This document shows positions 18,335-27,264 of a stretch of DNA of 64,000 nt, piece after piece. Origin of the DNA: Thalassolituus alkanivorans (lineage in GTDB: Bacteria; Pseudomonadota; Gammaproteobacteria; Pseudomonadales; Oceanobacteraceae). The DNA lies in contig NZ_JAJAEL010000049.1 in NCBI RefSeq assembly GCF_020447205.1, forward strand, positions 53,745 through 117,744, read 5' to 3'. The stretch's first letter is position 1, and each line of letters opens with the position of its first letter. Made by a program: the position numbers and the translations under genes. The notes beneath the pieces are model-generated. The model saw only the letters and a list, made by a program, of their open reading frames with translations. It was not told the origin of the DNA and searched no databases.

Positions 18335-21300
18335 TCAGCCCCTGGCGCTGAAAGTTTTGCGGAAAGCCGCGAAGTACAGCAGCGGGATAATCACCAGCGT
18401 CAGCAGGGTAGAGACCAGAATGCCGAAGATCAGTGAGATCGCCAGACCGTTAAAGATCGGGTCGTCGAGAATAAAGAACGCGCCGATCATGGCGGCCACC
18501 GCGGTCAGTACAATCGGCCGTGAACGCACGGCAGCCGATACGATCACCGCATCTTCAAAGCGCATGCCTTCGGCGGTTTTCTGATTGATAAAATCGACCA
18601 GCAGAATGGAGTTACGCACGATAATACCGGCCAGCGCGATCATACCGATCATCGAGGTGGCGGTGAATTGTGCGCCAAACAGTGCATGGCCGGGCATGAC
18701 GCCGATAATGGTCAGCGGAATCGGCGCCATAATAATCAGCGGCACCAGATATGAGCGGAACTGGCCGACAACCAGCAGATAAATCAGAATCATGCCGACG
18801 CCATAGGCGATGCCCATGTCGCGGAAGGTTTCATAGGTGATCTGCCATTCGCCATCCCATTTCATACTGATGTCATCGGTCAGTGGCGGCTGTTGAATGT
18901 ACATCTGCTGCCAGTTCATACCGGCGTCAGCCATGCCAAAGGCCATGCTGAACAGACCGTAGAGCGGGCTGTCGAGCTCACCGGCCATATCGGCGGTGAC
19001 AAATACCACCGGCTGCAGGTTTTTGTGGTAGATGGTTTTCTCCGCGACACCTTTGCGTACATGCACCAGATCGGACAGGGCAATAAAGCGGCCATCGGCG
19101 GCACGGACTTTCATCACCAGCAGCTGGTTGAGGTCGACTTTATCGCCTTCGTTCAGCTCCAGCCGGATCGGCAGCGGGTATTTATTGTTGCCGGTATGCA
19201 GGTAGCTGACGTCTTCGCCTCCTAAGGCGGTATTGATTGCCTGCACGATGCTGCTCTGGGCAACGCCGAGCATGGCCGCGCGCTGACGGTCGATTTCCAG
19301 CAGCCACTGCTCCTGATCGGCTTCCACCCAGTCATCGGTATCAACAATGTCTGGCGTGTTTTCAAACAGGCTGCGCAGTTGTTTGGCTGCAGCGATCTGG
19401 CGCTCGTAATCCGGACCGTACACTTCCGCCACAATCGGTGCCATCACCGGCGGACCGGGTGGAACCTCAACAATTTTAACGTTGGCGTTCAGTGTTTTAC
19501 CGATAGCCTGCAGCGGCTCGCGTACCGACAGGGCAATGTCGTGGCTCTGACGGTCGCGTTGGTGTTTATCGACCAGATTCACCTGAATATCGCCCTGATG
19601 CGGCAGAGCGCGCAGGTAATACTGGCGCACCAGACCGTTGAAATTAATCGGCGCGGCGGTGCCGGCGTAAAGCTGTACGTCTTTGATTTCCGGCACGGTC
19701 ATCAGCTCGTCGGACAGTTCTTCCAGTACACGCAGGGTTTGTTCTACCGGCGTGCCTTCCGGCATATCGACGATGATCTGGAATTCAGACTTGTTATCAA
19801 ACGGCAGCATTTTCAGCACCACCAGTTTGAATACCGGCAGGGCAACCGCCAGCATGATCAGCGCGGTTACACCGGCAAACAGCAGCAGGCGTTTGCGTCC
19901 GGCATCAGCACCTTCGATAAAAGGCCGCATCAGGCGGTTAAAGCCGTCATACAGTTTGCCCTGTTTCGGATCGGCCTCATCGCAGCTGTGAGCATTGTCC
20001 GGGGTGTGACGATTGAGCAGTTTGTAAGACAGCCATGGGGTGACGACAAAAGCCACCACCAGAGAGATCAGCATACCGGTTGAAGCGTTGATCGGAATCG
20101 GGCTCATGTAAGGGCCCATCAGGCCGGACACAAACGCCATCGGCATCAGCGCGGCGATGACGGTGAAGGTCGCCAGAATGGTCGGGCCACCGACTTCATC
20201 AACGGCTACCGGAATCACTTCCAGCAATTTCTTGCCGCCCATATGCAGGTGACGGTGGATGTTTTCCACCACCACGATGGCGTCGTCGACCAGAATACCA
20301 ATGGAGAAAATCAGCGCGAACAGTGATACGCGGTTGAGGGTAAAGCCCCACACCCAGCTGGCAAACAGGGTGATCGCCAGGGTAATGAAAATTGCACCGC
20401 CGACAATCACGGCCTCGCGCCAGCTCATGGTCGCCAGTACCAGCACCACCACGGCGGCAGTAGCAAACAGCAGTTTGGTGATCAGTTTGTCGGATTTATC
20501 TTTGGCGGTAATGCCGTAATCGCGGGTGACTTCGGCGCTGATATTAGCCGGAATCAGGCGGTTATGCAGATCATCGAGGCGCTGTTCAATCGCCTGAGTG
20601 ATATCAATGGCGTTCATGCCCGGCTGCTTGGCAATGGCCAGGGTAACGGCAGGGCGTGAGCTGTCCTGCCCGAGTTTACGGGTAAAGACTGCCTGCTCCG
20701 GGGTATCCGGTTGCTGCTGGATGGTGGCAACGTCGGCCAGGTACACCAGACCGCTCTGGTCTTTGCCGACAATCAGCTGACCCAGTTCATCACGGGTTTT
20801 CAGGAAGCTGCCGGCCTGAATCTGGATCACCTGATTATTCTGCACCAGCGGCTGATGGTAACCGCCGGCATTGGCACTGAGCAGGGCGTTGCGCACGTCA
20901 TCGAAGGCCAGACCATGGCCGTTCATACGCGCCGGGTCGAGCTCAACTTTCACCACATTGTTGTGGCCACCAATGGAGTAAATATCGCGGGTACCGGGAA
21001 TGCGCTTGAGCTCGGTTTCCAGTGCATGGGCAACCTGGGTCAGCTGCGACGCCGTGACTTTGGCGGATTCCGACCAGAGGGTAATGCCCATAATAGGCAC
21101 ATCGTCGATGCCCATGGGTTTGATCACCGGTTGCATCACGCCCAGGTTCTGCGGGAACCAGTCATTATTGCTGTAGACCTGGTTGTACAGGTTGAGGATG
21201 GCTTCTTCGCGCGGAATACCGACTTCAAAGGCCACGGTCAGAATGGCCTGACCCGGCTGGCTGATGGAGAAAATATCGTCCACGCCTTTGATTTCAGACA

Positions 21301-21526
21301 GCACCTGTTCGGCCGGAATGGCGACCAGCTGCTCCACCTCACGTGCGCTGGCACCGGGGAAGCCGATAAACACGTTGGCGAAAGTAACGTCAATCTGGGG
21401 TTCTTCTTCTTTCGGCGTCACCATGATGGCGAAGAAGCCCAGCAGCAGGCCGAGCAGGGCCAGCAGCGGGGTGATGGCCGAGTTCTGGAAAGCCTGTGCG
21501 GTTTTTCCGGAAATTCCGAGCGCCAT
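18335..21526 (-). CDS. RND efflux pump permease, AcrB/HAE1-like
   Basis: A 1063-aa inner-membrane RND pump with 12 expected TM helices. The proton-relay Asp pair is in FSIGILVDDAIVVVENIHRHL, and the TM10/11 region reads IALAGIIVRNSILLVDFI. The N-terminus (ITPLLALLGLLLGFFAIMVTPKEEEPQIDV) matches the proteobacterial sub-branch that pairs with a short adaptor and lacks its own outer-membrane factor. The start follows an AGGGAG site inside the last codons of the adaptor gene, 2 bp after its stop. It presumably shares a TolC/OprM-type channel, possibly the one at 8342. Substrate unknown. Confidence 0.92.
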   Translation of the reverse strand: MALGISGKTAQAFQNSAITPLLALLGLLLGFFAIMVTPKEEEPQIDVTFANVFIGFPGASAREVEQLVAIPAEQVLSEIKGVDDIFSISQPGQAILTVAFEVGIPREEAILNLYNQVYSNNDWFPQNLGVMQPVIKPMGIDDVPIMGITLWSESAKVTASQLTQVAHALETELKRIPGTRDIYSIGGHNNVVKVELDPARMNGHGLAFDDVRNALLSANAGGYHQPLVQNNQVIQIQAGSFLKTRDELGQLIVGKDQSGLVYLADVATIQQQPDTPEQAVFTRKLGQDSSRPAVTLAIAKQPGMNAIDITQAIEQRLDDLHNRLIPANISAEVTRDYGITAKDKSDKLITKLLFATAAVVVLVLATMSWREAVIVGGAIFITLAITLFASWVWGFTLNRVSLFALIFSIGILVDDAIVVVENIHRHLHMGGKKLLEVIPVAVDEVGGPTILATFTVIAALMPMAFVSGLMGPYMSPIPINASTGMLISLVVAFVVTPWLSYKLLNRHTPDNAHSCDEADPKQGKLYDGFNRLMRPFIEGADAGRKRLLLFAGVTALIMLAVALPVFKLVVLKMLPFDNKSEFQIIVDMPEGTPVEQTLRVLEELSDELMTVPEIKDVQLYAGTAAPINFNGLVRQYYLRALPHQGDIQVNLVDKHQRDRQSHDIALSVREPLQAIGKTLNANVKIVEVPPGPPVMAPIVAEVYGPDYERQIAAAKQLRSLFENTPDIVDTDDWVEADQEQWLLEIDRQRAAMLGVAQSSIVQAINTALGGEDVSYLHTGNNKYPLPIRLELNEGDKVDLNQLLVMKVRAADGRFIALSDLVHVRKGVAEKTIYHKNLQPVVFVTADMAGELDSPLYGLFSMAFGMADAGMNWQQMYIQQPPLTDDISMKWDGEWQITYETFRDMGIAYGVGMILIYLLVVGQFRSYLVPLIIMAPIPLTIIGVMPGHALFGAQFTATSMIGMIALAGIIVRNSILLVDFINQKTAEGMRFEDAVIVSAAVRSRPIVLTAVAAMIGAFFILDDPIFNGLAISLIFGILVSTLLTLVIIPLLYFAAFRKTFSARG

Positions 21527-21528
21527 GA

Positions 21529-22605
21529 TTATTCTCCCTGTGAACCGATTGCGGCCAGCTGGGCCAGTGCATCGCTGACGATTTCATCACCGGCGCTGAG
21601 ACCGGACAGAATTTCTACCATGCCGTTATGACGGTTGCCGGCGCGAACCTGACGCAGCTCCGGCTGACCGTTATCCAGCACATAGACGGAGGTCAGCTCT
21701 GAGCGCTGCAGCAGGGCGCTGGCCGGAATCAGCAGGGCGTTACGCTCGCCGGTCTGTACGCGAATGATGCTCCACTGGCCGGGATAGAGTGCGCGACCGC
21801 TGGCATCGAGACTGTTGGCTGGCAGATTGGCGCGCAGACGCACGCTGTGATGGGTGGCATCGGCGTAAGGGAACAGCACAACGCTGTCTGGGTTGATGCT
21901 GTGTTCGCCCACGCGCACCTGAATCTGGGCGGCTTCCTGATACTGGCTGGCGATACGTTGCGGAGCGTCGGCAACGGCACGGAGTTGTTCGAGTGATACG
22001 CCGGTCATCAGCGGTTGCCCCGGGCTGACCAGCTCGCCTACTTCCACATAACGGGTTTTAACCAGACCGGCGTAAGGCGCTTTTACCTGGGTATAAGCCA
22101 GCTGCTCTTCGGCTTGTTTCAGCGCTGCGGCGGCCGCTTTGACCGCAGCGGCGGCGCTTTTGGCGCGGGCATTACTGCTGTCGAATTCACCCTGTGACAG
22201 CGTGCCCTGTTTGAACAGACGCCTGTTGCGGGTCAGCAGTACCTGAGCGTCTTCGTTCTGGGCTTTGGCCTGGGCCAGGTTAGCGCGTGCCTGTTCCAGC
22301 TGAGCCTGTTGCTGGGTATCAACGATTTCCAGCAGCAGAGCACCTTGCTCTACGCGGTCGTTGACATCGTAGTGTACGGCTTTGATGGCACCGCTGGTCT
22401 GAGCTGAGATCGTGCTTTCGTGCACGGCTTCCAGTGTGGCTTCCAGATCAAAGTACACCGGCACGGTGGTGGCCTGCAGAATCTGGCTGTTGGTGGCGCT
22501 GGTCTGATCGGCGGCTTGCGTGGCTGCCGCGAATACAGGCAGGGCCAGCAGAGCCAGGCTCAGGCTGCGCAGCAGACGACGGGACGAAGGCTGTGTGGTC
22601 GGCAT
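21529..22605 (-). CDS. RND efflux periplasmic adaptor (HlyD/MFP family)
   Basis: A 358-aa exported adaptor with signal peptide 1-31 (cleavage near TQA). It has a lipoyl half-motif (VHESTISAQTSGAIKAVHYDVNDRVEQGALLLEI), an Ala/Gln-rich alpha-hairpin at about 108-165, the returning lipoyl half (VKAPYAGLVKTRYVEVGELVSPGQPL) and C-terminal barrel domains. A GAGG ribosome site precedes the ATG. It is the first gene of a two-gene operon with the downstream pump and is transcribed from an AT-rich promoter at 22686-22714. Confidence 0.92.
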   Translation of the reverse strand: MPTTQPSSRRLLRSLSLALLALPVFAAATQAADQTSATNSQILQATTVPVYFDLEATLEAVHESTISAQTSGAIKAVHYDVNDRVEQGALLLEIVDTQQQAQLEQARANLAQAKAQNEDAQVLLTRNRRLFKQGTLSQGEFDSSNARAKSAAAAVKAAAAALKQAEEQLAYTQVKAPYAGLVKTRYVEVGELVSPGQPLMTGVSLEQLRAVADAPQRIASQYQEAAQIQVRVGEHSINPDSVVLFPYADATHHSVRLRANLPANSLDASGRALYPGQWSIIRVQTGERNALLIPASALLQRSELTSVYVLDNGQPELRQVRAGNRHNGMVEILSGLSAGDEIVSDALAQLAAIGSQGE

Positions 22606-22685
22606 GAAAAATTCCTCTCTGAATTCAGCGTCAGATCAATCGGTATGGACTGGCGATTGGTTCGGGTTAATATCAATATTACTAC

Positions 22686-22714
22686 ATTAGAATATACTAA
22701 TATAATAATTGCAA
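22686..22714 (-). promoter_or_regulatory. Promoter with overlapping dyad operator for the second RND operon
   Basis: On the minus strand: -35 TTGCAA (22709-22714), a 17-bp spacer and -10 TCTAAT (22686-22691). The dyad ATTAG-AATATA-CTAAT (22686-22701) covers the -10 and half the spacer. Position and sequence suit a repressor of the ArsR, MarR or TetR type. No regulator gene is adjacent. The surrounding 22660-22715 is conspicuously AT-rich compared with its flanks. Confidence 0.6.
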
Positions 22715-22818
22715 CCGTCCGGATGACGCTTTAACTGTGCACAGTATAGGGAGTGTTCGCAGGTGCTGCGGATTGTCCGCTGATAATGCAGCGGGGTTAT
22801 GACAAAGAAGGGAAAATA

Positions 22819-23523
22819 CTACAGAAGTTGCCAGGGGGTCAGCCAGTTGTCGGGCAGAGCTGCCCAGTCGCCATGCTGTGGTAAACAGGTCAGCACTATA
22901 TCCTGCGGGTCAGCGCCGCTGACTTCATCGCGGAAGCAGAGCATAAAGGCATGCAGATAGGTGCGGTCGGCGCTCTCGCCGCCATAGCGGTCGTCGCCGT
23001 CAATGGCGGCACCGAGACTCTTCAGGGCAACCCGCAGCTGGTGGGTGCGGCCGGTCAGGGGCTTGAGCAGAAACAGCCGCTTCTGCTGTTGCTCATCATA
23101 GTGGCTGATAAAACGGGTAATGGCAGGGTTGTGGCTGCTGCGCTGTAACAGCCAGCTGCCATTACGGCCTTTGCTCATATCACCTTTAATCCAGCCCTGT
23201 TTCTTTTTCGGTTTTTGCGCGCTCTGCGCCAAATAGTATTTCTGGATTTTATGCTCAGCGAACAGGGCACTGAGGCGGGCGGCAGCGGTGGCGTTTTTTG
23301 CCAGCAGAATAATGCCGGAGGTGACTTTATCGAGACGGTGAACCGGCCATAACGGGCAGGCAAACTGCTGTTCGGCCAGCACCACCAGACCCGCTTCGCC
23401 GTCTTCACTGTGCATGCCAATGCCGGCAGGTTTGTGGATGGCGAGCCAGTCTTCGGTCTGGTCAATAACAGAAAATGGCTGTGAGTCGGGTGGCGTAATG
23501 GCGGGAGGAAAGGTATCCGGCAC
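22819..23523 (-). CDS. RluA-family pseudouridine synthase (TIGR01621-like)
   Basis: A 234-aa RNA pseudouridine synthase. The catalytic motif HRLDKVTSGIILLAK contains the essential Asp, and LKPLTGRTHQLRVAL is the second conserved RluA motif. There is no S4 domain, and the protein is short, like the TIGR01621 or TruC-like subgroups. The RNA target cannot be deduced. The GTG start at 23523 shares its first base with the TAG stop of the upstream 50-aa gene (TAGTG), so translation is probably coupled. Confidence 0.85.
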   Translation of the reverse strand: MPDTFPPAITPPDSQPFSVIDQTEDWLAIHKPAGIGMHSEDGEAGLVVLAEQQFACPLWPVHRLDKVTSGIILLAKNATAAARLSALFAEHKIQKYYLAQSAQKPKKKQGWIKGDMSKGRNGSWLLQRSSHNPAITRFISHYDEQQQKRLFLLKPLTGRTHQLRVALKSLGAAIDGDDRYGGESADRTYLHAFMLCFRDEVSGADPQDIVLTCLPQHGDWAALPDNWLTPWQLL

Positions 23524-23675
23524 TAGCGGTTTTCCTGCTCCATGATTTCCAGCAGACGACGAACCAGAGCTTCAAACAGTTGTGCCTGTTCGTTGTTGCT
23601 GTCGGCGCTGAGGCTGTACATCAGGCGTTCGATTTCGGCGCGTGACATATAGCGTACGGTAACCGGGGTGGTCAT
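23523..23675 (-). CDS. Small 50-aa protein coupled to the pseudouridine synthase
   Basis: Frame reads MTTPVTVRYMSRAEIERLMY and continues to ...LLEIMEQENR, 50 residues, mostly helical with alternating charges and no TM or Cys. It has a good ribosome site (AAGGAATTC, 8 nt before ATG), and its TAG overlaps the GTG of the next gene by one base. The tight coupling and strong ribosome site support a real gene. It is not a family I recognise. A role as a partner of the synthase is a guess from context. Confidence 0.6.
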   Translation of the reverse strand: MTTPVTVRYMSRAEIERLMYSLSADSNNEQAQLFEALVRRLLEIMEQENR

Positions 23676-23686
23676 TTCTGAATTCC

Positions 23687-24247
23687 TTAAAAGCGATAAC
23701 TGAGCAGCAGATTATGGGTCCAGACGTCACCTTTGCTGGCGCTGGCCTGAAGATTTTCGCTGTTGTAATCCTTGGGATCACGCAGGGTGGCGGCCAGGTC
23801 GAGGATGATGGCATCAAACTGAGCGCCCACACCAAACTGCCATCCCCAGCCGTTAAACACGCGGTAATGATCGCCGGCAGTACGCTGAACCAGCATTTTT
23901 TCATAGTGCCAGGCTGGCCCTGTGTAGATACGCAAGCCGGGTTCGGCCAGCCCCCAGCCCCACATCAGCTGGGTTTCACCGCCCTGTAATTGGATGTCAT
24001 CCTCACCATTAAGGCGGTAAAGAATAAAGCGCGAGGCGGCATGGTTGCTTTGTGGAAATTCGGCGAACAGGCTGAATCCCTGTTGCTCGCCGTTGGGCAG
24101 ATAAGAAGGGGCATTACCTATATCGGCCTGAAAGAGCCCGGTGCCCACACGGAAATTGGTTGGTTCGCTGTTATCGGCGGCCAGTATCGGCGCTGAGCAA
24201 AAAGCAAGCGCTGAGATCAGCAGAGAAGCGCGCAGAGTGCTTTGCAT
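23687..24247 (-). CDS. Hypothetical outer-membrane beta-barrel protein
   Basis: A 186-aa protein with signal peptide (about 1-23, cleavage after ILAA) and alternating beta strands ending in LLLSYRF, a C-terminal Phe typical of outer-membrane barrels. Size suits an 8-stranded barrel. The frame opens six codons upstream at 24265, but ATG at 24247 is preceded by AAGGA at 7 nt. It ends 11 bp before the 50-aa gene, so 24247-22819 is probably one transcript. The function is unknown. Confidence 0.7.
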   Translation of the reverse strand: MQSTLRASLLISALAFCSAPILAADNSEPTNFRVGTGLFQADIGNAPSYLPNGEQQGFSLFAEFPQSNHAASRFILYRLNGEDDIQLQGGETQLMWGWGLAEPGLRIYTGPAWHYEKMLVQRTAGDHYRVFNGWGWQFGVGAQFDAIILDLAATLRDPKDYNSENLQASASKGDVWTHNLLLSYRF

Positions 24248-24421
24248 CGGGTCGTCCTTAGTCATTTTCTGAGCTTATCAAACGTGTTGTTACGCTGCTG
24301 ATAAGGCGGATATTCAGGCTGGCGCCAAGGCTATCCCAGCCTTTTGGGGATGGCAAGCCGGACGGCCTTCAGGCGCTCTGCAACGGTCTATACTGATACT
24401 CTTTATAATTAGAGAGTGTGT

Positions 24422-24823
24422 ATGCTGATGCTGTTTTTACGCCCGTTATTGCCGGTGTTATCTGCGAGTCTGTTTCTGGCGCTGATGGCTATTCCTGCGG
24501 CATGGGCTGGTGATGATCAGAACCTGCTGGCTTATCCGGTACAGGATGCCCGCGATAGCTTTCGCACGGGGCAATATGAATTTGTCGGAATTCAGCTGGC
24601 AGATGGCGTAGAATTGCCCGGTTTGAAAGATGCGGAAGCCGATAAGGTGCGGCGGGAGTATCGTATCCGGCCATTGAATAAGCGTTGGGAAACCTTTGCC
24701 AATGTCGAAGATGACCCGGCAAAACTGGCGCGGCTGCGCCAATATGCTCTGCGCTTTAATCTGACTATGTGGCGTTTAATGCAGAAAAAAGAACTGCAGG
24801 ACGCAACCCGCTACCGTTACTGA
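24422..24823 (+). CDS. Hypothetical exported protein
   Basis: A 133-aa protein with a clear signal peptide (1-29, cleavage near AWA-GDD) and a mature part of about 100 residues rich in charged residues (RREYRIRPLNKRWETF). I recognise no domain. A TATAAT-like hexamer in CTTTATAATTAG lies about 15 nt upstream. It diverges from the barrel gene at 24247, and the YkgJ-like gene follows 21 bp later on the same strand. Confidence 0.65.
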   Translation: MLMLFLRPLLPVLSASLFLALMAIPAAWAGDDQNLLAYPVQDARDSFRTGQYEFVGIQLADGVELPGLKDAEADKVRREYRIRPLNKRWETFANVEDDPAKLARLRQYALRFNLTMWRLMQKKELQDATRYRY

Positions 24824-24844
24824 GGTGAATGGCCTCATATCATT

Positions 24845-25132
24845 GTGTTGTATGAGGTGTTTGTGGATTGCCGACTCGGTTGTGGTGCCTGTTGCATTGC
24901 GCCCTCTATCTCTTCTCCTATTCCCGGTATGCCCGGCGGTAAAGCCGCCGGTGAGCGCTGCGTACAGCTGGATGAACGCAATCTGTGTCTGCTTTTTGGT
25001 GATCCGCGCCGGCCTGCGGTATGTGGCGATTTTAAAGCCGATGAGGAAGTGTGCGGTACGGACAATCAGACAGCGCTGGATAATCTGACCCTGCTGGAAG
25101 ATTCGACGGCGATTATTGTCCGTTCGCACTGA
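24845..25132 (+). CDS. YkgJ-family cysteine-cluster protein
   Basis: Up to 95 aa with the cysteine cluster CRLGCGACC near the N-terminus, a further CVQL/CLLF pair, and VCGDF/VCGTD. This matches the YkgJ/UPF0153 family, thought to bind zinc or an Fe-S cluster; the biochemical role is unknown. The start is ambiguous: GTG at 24845, TTG at 24848 and GTG at 24857 are all in frame and none has an ideal ribosome site. It ends just before a bidirectional terminator. Confidence 0.8.
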   Translation: MLYEVFVDCRLGCGACCIAPSISSPIPGMPGGKAAGERCVQLDERNLCLLFGDPRRPAVCGDFKADEEVCGTDNQTALDNLTLLEDSTAIIVRSH

Positions 25133-25153
25133 CCGTATTTGCACTCATAAAAA

Positions 25154-25190
25154 GAAACAAAAAAGCAGCCATTGGCTGCTTTTTTGTTTC
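25154..25190. terminator. Strong bidirectional intrinsic terminator
   Basis: A perfect 17-bp stem (25154-25170 with 25174-25190, ATT loop) built on AAAAAAGCAGCC and GGCTGCTTTTTT. It separates the convergent YkgJ-like gene and chemoreceptor gene and serves both strands. Confidence 0.92.
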
Positions 25191-25224
25191 TGGCGTTGTT
25201 ATTTTCTGGAGACATCTGCCCGGG

Positions 25225-26835
25225 TCAGAGGCGGAATTTCTTCACCAGAGTGCTGAGGTGGTTGGCCATGTTCACCAGACGCTTGGCAATATCGGTGGTC
25301 TGCTCGGCGCTCTGTGAGGTGTTGAGGGAATGGCTGCTGATACTTTCAATACCCTGACTCACATTACGTCCGACCTCGACCTGCATGTGCATACGTTTCA
25401 GCGTTTCGTCGTTCAGGCTGCTCATACGGTCAACGTGCTCGGTCATGCTGTGCAGGGCTTTGGCCGCCTCGTTTACCCGCTCCATGCCTTCTTCGGCAAT
25501 GCTCTGTGCATTGTGCATGGAATCGACCGCATGACGTGCTTCTGATTGTAGTTGCTCGATCATACTTTCAATTTCCTGGGTCGACTCGTGTGTGCGCTGC
25601 GACAGGGTGCGTACCTCATCGGCGACCACGGCAAAGCCGCGGCCGGATTCCCCGGCCCGGGCAGCTTCGATGGCTGCGTTCAGCGCCAGCAGGTTGGTTT
25701 GCTCGGCAATGCCTTTAATAACACCCAATACGCCGCCAACATTATTGCTGCGCTGATCAAGCGATGCGATTACCTCTGCGGTTGATTGAATCGCGGTATT
25801 CATGTTGCTGATACTGGCCGATGCCTGATCGGTTTTAATCACGCCGTTACGGGCGACAACCTTGGCCTCGGCAGAAGCCTGACTGCTTTGTTCCGCGTTG
25901 GCCATCACCAGCTGGATACTTTCGTGCAGCTCTTCAATGGCATGCTGAATCTGTGTGGTTTCCGCTTTTTGTGACTGGGCGGCCTGTAGTGACTGGCTGG
26001 ACGACACGTTGATATTTTTCGCCGCGTCCTCAAGTTCGCCGGAAGAACTGACCACCTGGCGCAGCGAGTCAGAGAAGCGCTCAATCATTTTATTGAGGGC
26101 CATTGCTGTGCGGCCGATTTCGTCAGCACTGTCGACTTTTACCAGTTGCGTCAGATCGGATTTGCGTTCCATCTGATCCAGTGTGCGGTGCATACGGCGC
26201 ACCGGCGAAATAATGACTTTGCGCAGCAGCAGGGAAAGAATAATCAACGCGGCAATAAACATGGCTGCCTGAATCAGTCCCATCTTGAGCATGTTGTTGA
26301 AAATATGGCCATCAAGTTCGTCCAGCGAGTAGCTGATACGGATGGCACCAAGGACATCACCTTCTTTGGCCTGATGGCAGCCGAGGCAATTGGTGCCGCG
26401 GTAATCCTCATGGGCCAGAACCGGGGTGAGAAAGGTCAGGGTGTGGCCGTCTTTGCTGTCGTTTTCAATAAGAATTTCCTCGCCGGCCAGTGCCCGCCGG
26501 TCGAGTTCATCAAGGGGATACTCGTGATCAAGCCCCTTACCATACAGTGCATCAATTTTCGGGCTGCGCAGCATCCGCGCTTCGACAATATTGTTGTCGG
26601 ACAGCAGCTTGGTGCGTACCAATTCGCGGTTTGATATCGCGCCGGATATCATCAGCATATTCATGGTATCGAGATAGCCTGAAGCTTTATCCCGCAGTTG
26701 GGCATGAACCATATCTGAGCTCATTTTACGCTCAGCGGATACTGCAACACTGATAACAACAATGAGGACCAGCAAAAAGATACTGCCTAAAGCAAAGTAA
26801 ACTTTATGCTGAATGGACTGGCTATTACCCTTCAT
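25225..26835 (-). CDS. Methyl-accepting chemotaxis protein with periplasmic c-type heme motif
   Basis: A 536-aa chemoreceptor: TM1 at about 12-32, a periplasmic domain of about 150 residues, TM2 at about 185-205, HAMP at about 205-260, and a long cytoplasmic MCP signalling coiled coil. The hairpin tip is [19 protein letters not shown] followed by [17 protein letters not shown]. The periplasmic domain contains a CXXCH heme-attachment motif, C150-LG-C153-H154, so it probably binds one covalent heme. Comparable heme-containing MCP sensors are known from Geobacter. Likely ligand: redox state or a gas. An AAGGAAAT ribosome site precedes the start; monocistronic. Confidence 0.92.
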   Translation of the reverse strand: MKGNSQSIQHKVYFALGSIFLLVLIVVISVAVSAERKMSSDMVHAQLRDKASGYLDTMNMLMISGAISNRELVRTKLLSDNNIVEARMLRSPKIDALYGKGLDHEYPLDELDRRALAGEEILIENDSKDGHTLTFLTPVLAHEDYRGTNCLGCHQAKEGDVLGAIRISYSLDELDGHIFNNMLKMGLIQAAMFIAALIILSLLLRKVIISPVRRMHRTLDQMERKSDLTQLVKVDSADEIGRTAMALNKMIERFSDSLRQVVSSSGELEDAAKNINVSSSQSLQAAQSQKAETTQIQHAIEELHESIQLVMANAEQSSQASAEAKVVARNGVIKTDQASASISNMNTAIQSTAEVIASLDQRSNNVGGVLGVIKGIAEQTNLLALNAAIEAARAGESGRGFAVVADEVRTLSQRTHESTQEIESMIEQLQSEARHAVDSMHNAQSIAEEGMERVNEAAKALHSMTEHVDRMSSLNDETLKRMHMQVEVGRNVSQGIESISSHSLNTSQSAEQTTDIAKRLVNMANHLSTLVKKFRL

Positions 26836-26929
26836 GAAATTTCCTTAGTAGATGGCGGCATGACGGACGTTATATTCAAGCCTAGACCATTACTGGCAAC
26901 TGACTAAATTATCGAGAGGAAGAAAAATA

Positions 26930-27241
26930 ATGTACAAACTGGTGTTTTATGTGCCTGCGCCGGATCTTGAAAAGGTGAAGGACGCTGTCTTTTCTGCCGG
27001 TGCAGGAAAAATAGGTGAATATCAGGAATGCTGCTGGCAGGTTGCAGGCATCGGTCAGTTCCGCCCATCAGCGGCGGCCAATCCTTTTATCGGGCAGGCC
27101 GGTCAGCTGGAGCAGGTCGAGGAATACCGTGTGGAAATGGTCTGTGCGGATGAGTTGATCGCCGCCGCCGTTCAGGCTCTGAAAGTGGCGCACCCATACG
27201 AAGAGCCAGCATACGATGTATGGCAGCTGGCGCCCTTATAA
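26930..27241 (+). CDS. YqfO/NIF3-type insert-domain protein (COG3323-like)
   Basis: A 103-aa single-domain protein. MYKLVFYVPAPDLEKVKDAVFSAGAGKIGEYQECCW and the C-terminal HPYEEPAYDVWQL match the CutA-like domain inserted in YqfO/NIF3 proteins and also found alone in bacteria. Its molecular function is not established; the fold is PII/CutA-like. A GAGAGGAAG site precedes the ATG. It diverges from the chemoreceptor and converges with the Nudix gene. Confidence 0.85.
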   Translation: MYKLVFYVPAPDLEKVKDAVFSAGAGKIGEYQECCWQVAGIGQFRPSAAANPFIGQAGQLEQVEEYRVEMVCADELIAAAVQALKVAHPYEEPAYDVWQLAPL

Positions 27242-27264
27242 ATCCGGTTGCTGCAATCCCTTCA

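Noticed and set aside
20711-21631. 306-codon plus-strand frame antisense to the RND pump and adaptor
   Set aside because: It is complementary to well-supported coding sequence with intact RND motifs, and has no signal of its own.
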